Of a DNA stretch of 64,000 bases, positions 1 to 9,020 are shown one piece after another. The DNA comes from Methanosarcina sp. UBA293 (GTDB taxonomy: Archaea > Halobacteriota > Methanosarcinia > Methanosarcinales > Methanosarcinaceae): contig DALS01000033.1 in NCBI GenBank assembly GCA_002499445.1, positions 1 through 64,000 of the forward strand, written 5' to 3'. The position numbers were made by a program, and so were the translations under genes. The number at the start of each line of letters is the position of its first letter. Position 1 is the first letter of the stretch. Under the pieces are notes generated by a model. The model was not told where the DNA came from and did no database searches. It worked only from the letters and a program-made list of their open reading frames with translations.

Positions 1-20
1 TAGAGGATTTCTACAGAGCC
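1..20 (-). mobile_element. possible insertion-sequence end
   Basis: The first 20 bases, read on the minus strand, begin GGCTCTGTAGAAAT and match positions 16814-16833 at 19 of 20 bases in opposite orientation. This looks like a terminal inverted repeat whose element would lie to the left of the window. No transposase is visible here, so this is inference from the shared motif only. Confidence 0.3.
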
Positions 21-129
21 AATAAAATAAATAATGAAGTAAGACTTAGAATAAAGAAAAGAGGATTAAAATAAAGAAAAAAGGATTTTGCGCTAACAAA
101 ATAAGTTAAAAGTAAAGAAATAAAGGTTT

Positions 130-1230
130 TTAAACCTCACTCTTTACAGTTTCAAAAGCCCTGACAACTTTTTCATTCTGATCTGGAGTTCCGACTGTTA
201 CTCTGATAAGAGTATCACCAGCCTCTCTAAAGGAGTCACAGGAGCGTACAATGATTCCCTTTTTCATAAGGCTCTGTGTAACCGCTTTTGCTTTCAAAGG
301 GGCAACGTCCACAAGCATAAAGTTTGCCTGGGAAGGATAAACCTTAAAAGGAATTTTTTCCTCTAGATATTCTCGACCCTTTCTTACGACTTCTATGCTC
401 TTTCTCAGGTGTTCGGTATCCGAAAGTGCAGCTACTCCTGCTTTTAAAGCCGGAAGGCTTACTGAAAACGGAGTTGCTGCCCTTATGTACTCTTTTGCCA
501 GCCATTCGGGCATGATTCCATACCCCAGGCGCAGGCCTGCAAGCCCGAATACCTTGGAAAAGGTCCTGCCAATTACAAGATTATCGTATTCCCGTACAAG
601 CCCTGCAAGGTTCCTGTCCGCAAACTCGACATATGCCTCGTCAACGAACACGAGAGCCCTGGTATTTTCAAGGATCTTTCTCAGATCATCTTCAGGAAGG
701 AGATTACCAGAGGGGTTATTGGGAGAGCAGAGGAAGATTATCTTTGTTCTGCTGGACTCGGCTTCTAGAATCTTTTTTGGATCAAGCGAGAAATCCTGGT
801 TTCTCCTGACAAAAACTGGTTTTCCTCCACATGCTCTTGCCGGAAGTTCGTAATAGGCAAAAGTCGGAGTAGGGACTATGACCTCGTCCCCTTTTTCAAT
901 AACCAGCCTGCAAATTCCGTCAAGAAGCCCATCCATTCCTGGTCCTGAAGCTATAAGGTTTGAAACCGGAAAGCCTGTGTATTTAGAGAGAGCTTCCCTA
1001 AGTTCTCTTGCATCTGCCGAAGGGTAAATATTTGCACAGGGAGCTGTGTCCACCAGGGCCTGAATAGCTTTTGAAGAGGGTCCGAGCGGATTTTCGTTTG
1101 AGCCAAGTTTGGTGATCGAACCAGGGTCAAGCCCATAGGCAGAAGCTATTTCTTCAATAGACTTTCCTGGAACATACTCTGCAATCTCAAAGATCTCTTT
1201 TTTTATAAGTTCAGGCCTGCTCAAGAACAT
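130..1230 (-). CDS. hisC: histidinol-phosphate aminotransferase
   Basis: A fold-type I PLP aminotransferase that converts imidazole acetol phosphate and glutamate to histidinol phosphate, the seventh step of histidine synthesis. Visible family features are the N-terminal KLGSNENPLG substrate loop, the cofactor-contacting SPNNPSGN and DEAYVEF segments, and the Schiff-base lysine in RTFSKVFGLAGLRLGYG. At 366 residues it is full length. I chose the ATG at 1230; a TTG lies directly before it. The start overlaps the end of argD by 20 bases on the same strand, so the two are probably cotranscribed and translationally coupled. Related aminotransferases can have other substrates, but the motif set fits HisC well. 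Confidence 0.9.
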   Translation of the reverse strand: MFLSRPELIKKEIFEIAEYVPGKSIEEIASAYGLDPGSITKLGSNENPLGPSSKAIQALVDTAPCANIYPSADARELREALSKYTGFPVSNLIASGPGMDGLLDGICRLVIEKGDEVIVPTPTFAYYELPARACGGKPVFVRRNQDFSLDPKKILEAESSRTKIIFLCSPNNPSGNLLPEDDLRKILENTRALVFVDEAYVEFADRNLAGLVREYDNLVIGRTFSKVFGLAGLRLGYGIMPEWLAKEYIRAATPFSVSLPALKAGVAALSDTEHLRKSIEVVRKGREYLEEKIPFKVYPSQANFMLVDVAPLKAKAVTQSLMKKGIIVRSCDSFREAGDTLIRVTVGTPDQNEKVVRAFETVKSEV

Positions 1231-2398
1231 CAACTACCGTATCGATCTGTTCTTTCGTAATCACAAGCGGAGGAACCAGACGGAGCACTGAATCTGAGGT
1301 GCAATTTACGAGCACTCCATATTCCCTTGCAAAATCCACAAATTTGTTGCAGGGATATTTTATTTCAACTCCTATCATGAGACCTTTCCCACGGACCTCT
1401 ACAACATCCTCCCTGTCCATATTCCTAAGTTTTCCCATGAAATAAGCCCCATTTTCTCTTGAGCGCTTAAGGAGTCCGTCATCCTGGATTACCTCAATCG
1501 AAGCAAGAGCAGCTGCACAGGCAAGCGGTCCGCCTCCGAAAGTAGAAGCATGCTGCCCGCGCCCAAAGCTAAGCCCTTCTCTGGCCGCAATAGCGCCCAT
1601 TGGAAAGCCTCCTCCTATTGCCTTTGCCATACTCATGATATCGGGTTCAATGCCAAATTGTTCTTTACAGAACCATGTGCCTGTCCTTCCAAAGCCTGTC
1701 TGCACTTCGTCAAAGATAAGGAAAGCCCCGGTTTCATCACAGATTTCCCTGACCTCTTTGAGGTATTCGGGGTCCGGGATATTTACTCCACCTTCTCCCT
1801 GAATAGGCTCAAGAATAACGGCTGCCGTATTTTCCGAAATTGCCTGTCTGATAGCATCAGCATCAGAGTATGGGACAAAAGTAGTCTCAGAGCTCACAGG
1901 AGGCATGAATGGGTCCCTGTACATGCGCTTGTGGGTTACACTGAGTGATCCTATTGTCCTGCCATGAAAGGAGTGTTCAGCTGCTACAAAGGCGCTTTTC
2001 CCGGAAGCCATGCGAGCCAGTTTCATTGCAGCTTCTACGGCTTCAGCTCCGGAGTTACAGAAAAAGACACGCTCCATGCCTGTAATCAGGGTCAAAGCTT
2101 CTGCAAGCTCGGCCTGAATTTCGGTGTAATAGAGGTTAGAGACATGCAGCAGTTTCTCAGCCTGAGTCTGGATTGCCCTGACAACGGTAGGGTGGCAGTG
2201 CCCAACATTATTCACTGCAATTCCAGCTACACAGTCAATATATTCTTTTCCGTAGATGTCCTGGACAATTGCTCCTTTCCCTTTTGAGAGTATAAGGGGC
2301 TGGCGCCCATAGGTCTGCATAACATATTTTGAATCTTTTTCTATAATTGAATTGTATTTTGCCTGTAGATTCTCAGGCTCTGTAATATTCTCTATCAA
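1211..2398 (-). CDS. argD: acetylornithine aminotransferase
   Basis: A class III PLP aminotransferase for arginine synthesis, acting on N-acetylglutamate semialdehyde; some archaeal members may also act in lysine synthesis. The 395-residue protein has the usual layout: CNSGAEAVEAAMKLAR near residue 115, the phosphate-binding HSFHGRT, LIFDEVQTGFGRTG, and the PLP lysine in MAKAIGGGFPMGA. The start is a TTG at 2398 preceded by AGGAAGG, a good ribosome binding site. It is first in a two-gene unit with hisC, both encoding amino-acid-pathway aminotransferases. Ornithine or LysW-type substrates cannot be excluded from sequence. Confidence 0.9.
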   Translation of the reverse strand: MIENITEPENLQAKYNSIIEKDSKYVMQTYGRQPLILSKGKGAIVQDIYGKEYIDCVAGIAVNNVGHCHPTVVRAIQTQAEKLLHVSNLYYTEIQAELAEALTLITGMERVFFCNSGAEAVEAAMKLARMASGKSAFVAAEHSFHGRTIGSLSVTHKRMYRDPFMPPVSSETTFVPYSDADAIRQAISENTAAVILEPIQGEGGVNIPDPEYLKEVREICDETGAFLIFDEVQTGFGRTGTWFCKEQFGIEPDIMSMAKAIGGGFPMGAIAAREGLSFGRGQHASTFGGGPLACAAALASIEVIQDDGLLKRSRENGAYFMGKLRNMDREDVVEVRGKGLMIGVEIKYPCNKFVDFAREYGVLVNCTSDSVLRLVPPLVITKEQIDTVVDVLEQA

Positions 2399-2795
2399 TT
2401 GAATTCCTTCCTGAAATTTGTTCCTTAAAACTGATTGGAGAGTTTAACAAATCTGGATTTTTTTTGAGTCTATATTTTAATCTGGAAGCCTGAATAGGCT
2501 GAGATGAATATTATTAAAACTTCTGAAATACTCTCTTTGATGGTTTAAGAAATTTACAGTTGAAATATTCTCTGTTTTCTTGGAATCCAGATTATTCCCT
2601 GATTCCCTAAGAAGGTTACTACTCATTCTCAAAAAAAGAAATTTTTCCGCAATTCTTCTTCATGGAACATAAACTCAAAATTCTTGGGATAAGTTTGCTC
2701 TGGAATGAGAATTCAGAGGAAGCTCTGGTCAAGAAAAGTTCTGGATTTCCGGATGATAAAGGCTTATGGACAGACTTGGGTCGGGTTTACTTAAA
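2399..2795. other. intergenic region, argD promoter side
   Basis: About 400 AT-rich bases between argD and the 3' end of the bactofilin-like gene, both on the minus strand. It should hold the argD promoter. A 54-codon open frame starting near 2661 on the plus strand runs into the antisense of the next gene and has no clear ribosome site, so I do not call it. Confidence 0.5.
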
Positions 2796-3935
2796 TTATT
2801 CTCCAGACTTCTGTTCCTTTCTGTAAGCTCTGGTTCCTTTGAAGCGCCTGGTTCTTTCTAGGGCACGAGTTCTTGCAGTTTTTCGTTTTCTACCAGGCGT
2901 AAAACTATTCCTGGCTTTTACATTCGACTTGATAGGTGAATTTACTTCTACAATGTTCTTGGTTCTTATGTCTTCATCTTGAGGTGGATCTTCGGGCAAC
3001 TTATAAGTATCGCTCATAATTACTTTCCCTAAAGCGTTGACTTCTGCAAGAACAGGCATTTCTGTAGCATCCCGTAGGAAAGTTACTCCAGATGGGGCTT
3101 TTATTGTGCCGTCTACCCTTGACTTTTCATACAGTAAGACTGAGCTGGCTTTTACTCCTCCGAAAACTCTACTGTTTCTGCCAATCTGCACCTTTCCTTT
3201 TGAATAAAGATTGCCATAGACAGTGCTATTTTCACCGATGAGAATTTGGCCCTCTGAATAAATGCTTCCCTTTAGAGTAAGATTATTTCCTGTCTCGACA
3301 GCCTGCGCCCGAATATTTCCTATTAACAGGCAGTTTTCCCCGATAATGGTTTCTCCGGCAACCTCAAAGACTTCAGGGGTAAGTTTTGTGCCGGCAGGTA
3401 TAATCAATATATTTTCACAGAGGTCTTTTCCTTCAAGGCTCAGGATGTCCTCGGAATCTTCAAAAAGCTCTTCTACGGCTTTTTCGATCTCCTCGTCTTT
3501 ACCGAGACGCATCATTTCCCTTATATAAAGAAACAAAAACATGATTACAGGCACTGGATTTCTTACCAATATCCATCCTTTGGCTTCGAATCCTCCCCGG
3601 ATTTTAACCTCTTTTCCTACGTCTAGGTCCCCTTTTACGAGCAACTTCCCGTCAATAGTTACAAATTCTCCTAGGTAGGCATTTCTACCGACCTCTACCC
3701 TATTCCCCAACTTTGACCACATATCAACTCTAATATCAGAACTTGCCGCAATATCTCCGGAAACGGTAACTCCTTCTCCCATAATGACGGTATCTCCGAG
3801 TATACCATATTCAATATTAGAGTGATTCCCAATAATAACATCTCCCTCGACTGTAATTTTGTTTGCTTCGATTCTGGTGTTATCTGGAACCAAAAAATAT
3901 TTTAGAATCTGTTCTGGTTCTGAAATGGTGCTCAC
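2796..3935 (-). CDS. bactofilin-like polymer-forming protein
   Basis: A 379-residue protein made mostly of short glycine- and valine-rich repeats such as GDVIIGNHSNIEYG, VGRNAYLGEFVTIDGKL and IYSEGQILIGENSTVYGN. Repeats of this pattern are typical of right-handed beta-helix bactofilin (DUF583-type) proteins, which polymerise without nucleotide. Residues 100-180 interrupt the helix with a hydrophobic stretch (WILVRNPVPVIMFLFLYI) that could be a membrane contact, followed by an acidic helix; a second beta-helix block follows. The last 40 residues are very basic (RKRKTARTRALERTRR), suggesting nucleic-acid or polyanion contact. The start is GTG at 3935 with GGAG close upstream. The two-block layout is seen directly; the cytoskeletal or envelope role is inferred. 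Confidence 0.65.
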   Translation of the reverse strand: MSTISEPEQILKYFLVPDNTRIEANKITVEGDVIIGNHSNIEYGILGDTVIMGEGVTVSGDIAASSDIRVDMWSKLGNRVEVGRNAYLGEFVTIDGKLLVKGDLDVGKEVKIRGGFEAKGWILVRNPVPVIMFLFLYIREMMRLGKDEEIEKAVEELFEDSEDILSLEGKDLCENILIIPAGTKLTPEVFEVAGETIIGENCLLIGNIRAQAVETGNNLTLKGSIYSEGQILIGENSTVYGNLYSKGKVQIGRNSRVFGGVKASSVLLYEKSRVDGTIKAPSGVTFLRDATEMPVLAEVNALGKVIMSDTYKLPEDPPQDEDIRTKNIVEVNSPIKSNVKARNSFTPGRKRKTARTRALERTRRFKGTRAYRKEQKSGE

Positions 3936-4276
3936 TCTCCGGGAAACTGTTATATATTTTATAAAAGTTATTGTCTCTTTAATATATGATGGGTTTTAGG
4001 GCTGAAACTGTATTTTTAATGATTTCTCTTTCTGAATAACGTTTATTCAAAAATACTATCTATAATATATTCTTATTCATTTTATCCATTTACTTGAAGA
4101 ATTTTTGAACAATATAAGTAGCGGTTTATATATTATATTTACTATATGTAAATTGTTTAATATTTAAAAAATTTTAATCCTCAGTAGGTGGGTTAAGACA
4201 TCGGAATAAATTTTTGAACTAGTTTTCCTTTTCAGATTCTTTTTATTTCTTCACAGGCTTTTCTGGGATTCTGGGT
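3936..4276. other. AT-rich intergenic region
   Basis: Upstream of the bactofilin-like gene and downstream of the PUA gene, both minus. The stretch around 4110-4170 is nearly all A and T and may contain the bactofilin promoter. I see no open frame or RNA gene. Confidence 0.5.
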
Positions 4277-4753
4277 TCATTTTTTCGAAGCAACTCCTGC
4301 TCTTACATCCACGGCTGCGCCACTGTCAAAAGCCAGGATCTCTTCAGGAGATAGAAGCAGTTGCCCTGTGGCAAGCAGTCTGTCAGCTTCGTCTGTCACG
4401 AGCACCTCTTCTCCAGCCCTCAGTTCAGGATCGATTTCAACTACGTGTTTTATGAAAGCAGTTTTACCTTTCTCTACAAAAGGAGCAGCATCTTCTGAGA
4501 CAACAACCCTGTATTTCTTTCCTGATAGGAGCCTGTGGATAACTGAAGCTCCTTCAATACTAAGTGTAAAAAAGCCATCCTTTGCTCTTGCTGTGGCTAT
4601 ACGTTTTCCTGAGTGAAAGACCTGGCGTATTCTTTTTGTTCTGGATAACTGGAATGTTGAACCGTCAGGAAAAAGTTCTTTCCCAATGCCTTTCCCAAAC
4701 TGATAGTCTGCGATCATGCGGACTCTGGCAAGTCTTTCGTTTTCATAATTCAT
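4277..4753 (-). CDS. PUA-domain RNA-binding protein
   Basis: A 158-residue protein. Its C-terminal half (about 80-155) has the PUA pattern seen at the ends of archaeosine transglycosylases and pseudouridine synthases: a VVVSEDAAPFVEKGKTAF segment, then AGEEVLVTDEADRLLATGQLLLS. The N-terminal 75 residues include ADYQFGKGIGKELF, found in small archaeal proteins of this type. No catalytic aspartate of a pseudouridine synthase or transglycosylase is present, so it is probably an RNA-binding subunit or a stand-alone PUA protein involved in tRNA or rRNA modification. The exact partner is unknown. The start is ATG, with an AT-rich upstream region. Confidence 0.7.
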   Translation of the reverse strand: MNYENERLARVRMIADYQFGKGIGKELFPDGSTFQLSRTKRIRQVFHSGKRIATARAKDGFFTLSIEGASVIHRLLSGKKYRVVVSEDAAPFVEKGKTAFIKHVVEIDPELRAGEEVLVTDEADRLLATGQLLLSPEEILAFDSGAAVDVRAGVASKK

Positions 4754-5417
4754 GAGAGTAGTAATATATACAGACCTTAAAGCCGTTCCGGTTATCGTGG
4801 TCTTTGAGTATGGAGTAACAAAGGTAATGATGAATATATTTTCCGAAAAACAGCATACTTATGAAAATAATGTAATTATTGTGTTTGATATTTAAGCAAT
4901 ATTTATTACATAACTCCCAAGTAAGCATTAGTTATAATATATCATGAAACGAGATATATAATATAACATAATATAGTATAATATATGTGATATAATATAA
5001 TACAATATAACATGATATAACATAAAATAAGATGCAGTTTAAGATAAATTTAAGGCATTGAACTTTTTTAAGTGGAACTATAGCAGCAATGTGTACACAT
5101 TTTCGTATTATCATTTACTTCTAGAATTTCTATACTTAATTTTTATTTATTGACTTTATTTGTATATTTTCTACGTTATCTTTGCATTCAAAAGTTTTAG
5201 TTTTTTTCTATTCTTGTATTTCATTCTAATGTTATTGTTTTTCATCTAATCTCTTTCTTATATTATATTTTATAATATGTTTTTTTGTACTTGATTATAG
5301 CAAAAATATTAAGAAGTAGAAGTGCCAATCTATTATCTAGTTTATAGAATTGAAAATGTGTCCATATGAAAAATATTCACTGCTTATAGTCTCAAAAAGG
5401 TAGGAGAGGGAATCCGC
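4754..5417. other. 664-bp extremely AT-rich gap
   Basis: Contains a run of near-repeated ATAATATAAC-type words at 4938-5030, then pyrimidine-rich DNA to about 5280. Short open frames here have AT-driven composition and no ribosome sites. The promoters of the PUA gene (minus) and of the RHH-type gene (plus) must lie inside, but too many TATA-like words occur to choose among them. Confidence 0.5.
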
Positions 5418-6512
5418 TTGATAGTCCGAAAAAATATCTCTATTAACCAGTGCTATTTGGATAAACTAAAACCCTTTCTGGAAAAAAACAATGGAAACTT
5501 AAGTGCGGCAATAAGGGATGCCATTGAAGTCGCCTCTCTCTCTCTAGCTGGAAGCATCGATGAAAACGGAAAAGTAAATTCAAGTAAAGTCTCAGAGAAT
5601 GCAGAATTCCGTAACAAATTAATTGAGGAAGATGAATTTCTTCTAATTCATCATACTTTGTTTGAGTGGTTTATTAAAAAGACTGCAGGATTATTGATCG
5701 ACGAGTCAATTGTATATGAAACAATTAATCCTTATAAGATTAAGCGAATTCCTGATATTCTCAGTCATATCAATTCTCTAAACGAGAAAATGGGCTGGAA
5801 AATTACAGTTGATGCAGAGTATAATCATGGTTCGGAGCCAGAGACTGCAAGTCTTACCTTATCAAATGGGAACTCCTGCTTTAGGGAAATTATGGCTCAC
5901 AGTCTGGCTCTCTATCTGGCAAAACATATGAAGCTGGATGTTCAGGGTCTATTCTGTAGATCAAATGTAACAAAAATTTATTTTAAAAAATCTGAGTCTC
6001 TCGATTATCAAGACGCTCCTAAAGGGCTTAAAGAGCACTTTGGGCTGATGGAAGGTGCCTTCCAGGAAATTCAGAATAAACCGGAGTTCTGGAAAAATCT
6101 TATCGAGACGTATAGGCAGCAGAATTATCAGCGACTTAGCATGGACAGAAAAATCTTTGAGGCTTTTGTTTCAGGAGATCTTCCTGATGCAGCTGAGATG
6201 ATAAGAAGCTTTGAGTTGATTACAGGTAAGCCCCCTGAGGCTTTCACTCTTGCCGAGCATATCATGATTTTTAAAGAGCTTTACCTCACGGATAGCATAG
6301 GAAGTGATATCGAAATCTGCACGGAAACAGGTAGGGAATACGTGAAACTTATTCACGATTACTCTGATAGAGAAGTATGTGAGTCTGTTGCAAAATATTA
6401 TTCAAACGTTTTCAATTCAATTGATCATCCTTTTACAGTGACTACAAATCCCCATATGATCCTGTTCGAGTTCGGAAATAACCTTAATTCTACCGCTATT
6501 TCTATGGAATAA
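5418..6512 (+). CDS. RHH-like N-terminus, uncharacterised archaeal protein
   Basis: A 364-residue protein I do not recognise as a named family. The first 40 residues (IVRKNISINQCYLDKLKPFL, then NGNLSAAIRDAIEVA) look like a ribbon-helix-helix DNA-binding fold: a short beta strand followed by two helices. The remaining 320 residues are mixed alpha/beta without transmembrane segments or a catalytic motif I can name. The start is TTG at 5418 with GGAGAGGG upstream, which decides it. The neighbouring gene follows directly on the same strand. A transcription regulator with a sensing domain is the likeliest reading, but the effector is unknown. Confidence 0.55.
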   Translation: MIVRKNISINQCYLDKLKPFLEKNNGNLSAAIRDAIEVASLSLAGSIDENGKVNSSKVSENAEFRNKLIEEDEFLLIHHTLFEWFIKKTAGLLIDESIVYETINPYKIKRIPDILSHINSLNEKMGWKITVDAEYNHGSEPETASLTLSNGNSCFREIMAHSLALYLAKHMKLDVQGLFCRSNVTKIYFKKSESLDYQDAPKGLKEHFGLMEGAFQEIQNKPEFWKNLIETYRQQNYQRLSMDRKIFEAFVSGDLPDAAEMIRSFELITGKPPEAFTLAEHIMIFKELYLTDSIGSDIEICTETGREYVKLIHDYSDREVCESVAKYYSNVFNSIDHPFTVTTNPHMILFEFGNNLNSTAISME

Positions 6513-6596
6513 TTGAAATTAACTCCTAGCTTTACCTATTCTCTGATATTTATGAGGATAGATAAATTCATATGTCGGAGTCTCCTATCCTTTTTT

Positions 6597-7163
6597 ATGA
6601 GTGACGTAATTTTGCTTTGGGACAACCCTCTTCTTTTTGAAAAATTGTTTGTAGAATATGGGCTTGAATGCAGTCGTGCACTCTCAACGTCTCTTGGTAC
6701 TCCTTATCTTCCTGCCTGTAAGGTTCTTATCTTTCCGACAGGTTTTGCAAATAAACAGTACACAAAAACAGGTATAGGACTTGGGCGCAGTAAACATTCC
6801 CTTGAGAAGTTTGTAACAAAAGGAGGAACTCTTCTTGTTTTCAGTCCTCTTGTTCCGGAATACGAATACGAATGGCTTCCATTTTCTCTGAAGTATATAA
6901 TGGAAGAACATTCATGCACACCTCAGCCTGTGGGTAAACACGATGCTCAAAAACTTATAGAAAACATTGATCCTCCTGTGGGTTGTGACGGTTACTTCGC
7001 AGAAACCGATGCTGATGTGGTATTAAAGGATGACAGGGGCAGACCTATAATGGCTGTAAAAGAAATCGGAAAAGGCATGGTCGTTGCAACCACAATTCAT
7101 GAACTCCCTGCAGCCGGGTTCTTTGAATGCAGGGTTGCGTGTACGAAAAAAGTGAAAGTTTGA
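6597..7163 (+). CDS. uncharacterised protein, possible class I amidotransferase-like fold
   Basis: 188 residues from the ATG at 6597 (MSDVILLWDN). The frame stays open upstream to a TTG immediately after the previous stop, but the extra 28 residues look unlike a domain. The pattern VILLWDN, then CKVLIFPTGFAN, a conserved-looking GRSKHSLEKFVTKGGTLLVF block and KEIGKGMVVATTIHE resembles the flavodoxin-like fold of ThuA and class I glutamine amidotransferases, where a strand brings a residue near a glycine-rich turn. No catalytic cysteine nucleophile elbow is evident. It is probably cotranscribed with the preceding gene. Function unknown. Confidence 0.5.
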   Translation: MSDVILLWDNPLLFEKLFVEYGLECSRALSTSLGTPYLPACKVLIFPTGFANKQYTKTGIGLGRSKHSLEKFVTKGGTLLVFSPLVPEYEYEWLPFSLKYIMEEHSCTPQPVGKHDAQKLIENIDPPVGCDGYFAETDADVVLKDDRGRPIMAVKEIGKGMVVATTIHELPAAGFFECRVACTKKVKV

Positions 7164-7184
7164 GAGAAAACCGTTTTTATCAGT

Positions 7185-7487
7185 TCATTTTATTTTTTTT
7201 ACATTTTTGTCCTTTTTATACTGGTCTCTGAGCTTTTTTATTTCTTCGACTTCACTTTTTAGTTTGATCACAAAAAAGCCGAAGCAGGGCTTTGTGAACT
7301 GAATTATAATGTCACTCTCTGAAAAGCCAACAGGAGAAGTGGCGCCAAGCAAGGTAATATCTTTTACTTTATACCCACCAGGTACTAGGTATACGTCCTC
7401 AGAGCACTTTTTAATATAATTCTCGCACTCCTTGAGAGTCGTGTTTTTCAGGAGAATCTCATACCTGTATTCTCTTAAACAAGCCAT
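7185..7487 (-). CDS. DUF1894-family protein, paralogue 1
   Basis: 100 residues, clearly homologous to the product of 8491-8865. Shared features are CxxxxRYEILLK near the N-terminus, a central CSEDVYLVPGGYKVKDITLLG and TKPCFGFFVIKL near residue 75. DUF1894 proteins are largely confined to methanogens and have no established biochemical role. The conserved cysteine in TKPC is shared by both copies. The gene converges with the preceding plus-strand gene (21 bases apart). The start is ATG at 7487 with AAGGT upstream. The C-terminus ends in a lysine-rich tail. Confidence 0.7.
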   Translation of the reverse strand: MACLREYRYEILLKNTTLKECENYIKKCSEDVYLVPGGYKVKDITLLGATSPVGFSESDIIIQFTKPCFGFFVIKLKSEVEEIKKLRDQYKKDKNVKKIK

Positions 7488-8035
7488 TTTTTTACCTTTT
7501 TTACCTTTTATATTTTTTTCTTTATATCAGCTCCAAAATACTCTGGTGACGGTTTATGCCCAAAAACGGTGCCCCCCAGATAACTGCCATTAAATTTACA
7601 ATTTAAAATATAAGGAATAATATATTAGACATTTCATTATGAAAAAGAAACAGAAGGTTTGTAGGGATCTTCAATTTATCCGAAAGATCTCTATAATTCC
7701 ATTATTCATATTATTTGGAACAAACTCAGGGAAAGAAGATCTAATTGGGAGATCAGGCAGTTTTAAAACGAAAGTCAGCAATTTAATATATAATCGTCAA
7801 TAATATGAGCGGTTAAAGTTAAACTTAGAAGACTGTTACCACGTAGAAAATTGCACAGAACTTAGACTATGTCAAACTCAGGCTGTACCGAATTCAAATG
7901 TTTTTTAGTTTCAAGAACTTCTTCAGAAACACTAATCTCAGAAATACTAATCTCAGAAATACTAATCACAAAACTTGAAATTCAGGATTAGCTTATACTT
8001 AATTCTTACAGATCAACCACCTAAGAGATGATGTT
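7488..8035. other. intergenic region with a 15-bp tandem repeat
   Basis: Divergent promoter space between the two DUF1894-type loci. A 54-codon open frame at 7639-7803 (plus) has no ribosome site and is not called. At 7922-7966 a 15-base unit, (C/T)TCAGAAAYACTAAT, is repeated three times in tandem about 70 bases before the DUF1890 start. Confidence 0.5.
7922..7966 (+). repeat. 15-bp tandem repeat, three copies
   Basis: Three head-to-tail copies at 7922-7936, 7937-7951 and 7952-7966. Copies two and three are identical and the first differs at two bases. It lies in the likely leader of the DUF1890/DUF1894 operon. It may be a protein-binding array or a neutral slippage product. Confidence 0.8.
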
Positions 8036-8494
8036 ATGACCGGCGCAAAAGTGCTTCTCATGATGGGATGTCCCGAGATCCCAATTCAAACCAGTATTGC
8101 CCTGTATCTATCCCATAAGCTGACCAAATCAGGATTTGATGTGACCATTGCGGGGACAGCTGCCGCAAGTAAACTTTTGAAGGTATCCGATCCCGACGGC
8201 TATTATGTAAAAAAGCTGGTAGACCTCGATAAAACAATAGTAAATATTATTGAAAAAAGAACCAATTTTGACCTGTGCTTTGCCTTTATGCATAACGATG
8301 CCGGAATGACCTATGCAACAACTATGAGCTCTATTTCTCAAGCCAAGATGTACTCTATAGTTTTTGGCAGGAATGCCGAAGCTCTGGCTGAAACTATAGA
8401 ATTCGATTGTGAAAAGATCGTTTCACAGGACGCCCATAATCCAGTTCGTCTTAAGAACAAGCTGGATAAGGTGATTGAGGAGATCGTCAAATGA
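8036..8494 (+). CDS. DUF1890-family methanogen protein
   Basis: 152 residues. It begins with a Rossmann-like strand and glycine turn (AKVLLMMGCPEIPIQT), continues with ALYLSHKLTKSGFDVTIAGTAAASKLLKVSDP and then LCFAFMHNDAGMTYATTMSS, which together match the DUF1890 family of methanogens. The fold appears to be a nucleotide- or cofactor-binding alpha/beta domain; the cysteine in GCPE and the histidine in MHNDAG are candidate functional residues. Its stop overlaps the start of the following DUF1894 gene by four bases (ATGA), so the two are translationally coupled. The biochemical role is not established. Confidence 0.7.
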   Translation: MTGAKVLLMMGCPEIPIQTSIALYLSHKLTKSGFDVTIAGTAAASKLLKVSDPDGYYVKKLVDLDKTIVNIIEKRTNFDLCFAFMHNDAGMTYATTMSSISQAKMYSIVFGRNAEALAETIEFDCEKIVSQDAHNPVRLKNKLDKVIEEIVK

Positions 8495-8865
8495 GCTGCA
8501 TTGAACAAATGAAGTATACAATCCTTCTGCAAAGGATAGGCTTCAAGGAGGCCAGAGAGTACATCGAGAAAAACTCGGAAGAGGTTTACTATGTATCTCC
8601 TGGATACAAAATCTTCAAAGACTACTATATAATAGGAGTACCTCCCATTGCTGTAGGAGTAAAGGGTAGTGCTCTGATTTTTCCCTATACGAAACCCTGC
8701 CATGGAAGCTTTGTTTTGAGCATAGAAAATGAGGAAAGCATAAAAGAGATCAATAGGCTCAGGGAAACGGGGGGAGAAAAGGTAACGGCTCCATCGAAGA
8801 AAGGTAAACCTCCTGAAAGTTCCAAGGCATCTTTAACCAGCTATGGGGATATGTGGAAAAAATAA
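8491..8865 (+). CDS. DUF1894-family protein, paralogue 2
   Basis: 124 residues, overlapping the DUF1890 gene by four bases. It shares CIEQMKYTILLQ, EYIEKNSEEVYYVSPGYKIF and PYTKPCHGSFVLSIENE with the divergently placed paralogue at 7185-7487. Relative to that copy it has a longer lysine- and serine-rich tail (about residues 95-124) that looks disordered. Conserved pairing of DUF1890 and DUF1894 suggests a complex, but the function is unknown. The gene between the two copies plus the intergenic region look like a local duplication in which only one copy kept its DUF1890 partner. Confidence 0.7.
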   Translation: MSCIEQMKYTILLQRIGFKEAREYIEKNSEEVYYVSPGYKIFKDYYIIGVPPIAVGVKGSALIFPYTKPCHGSFVLSIENEESIKEINRLRETGGEKVTAPSKKGKPPESSKASLTSYGDMWKK

Positions 8866-9020
8866 CACCTGAAGACTGACAATGATCAAGATTAAAAAAA
8901 TTTCAACACCGATAGGGAGAAGATTCCAACATAGAGGAAGAGGATCATAGAGGAGGAAAATTTTATTCTCATTCTCCTCTAAATTGGTTTTCAAAATTAA
9001 ATCTAGTACGTTTTATGTTT

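Noticed and set aside
4743..5114. Two 60-codon minus-strand frames in the AT-rich gap
   Set aside because: Translations are isoleucine/tyrosine-rich strings from near-pure A+T DNA.
7639..7803. 54-codon plus-strand frame before the DUF1890 gene
   Set aside because: No Shine-Dalgarno and no recognisable family.
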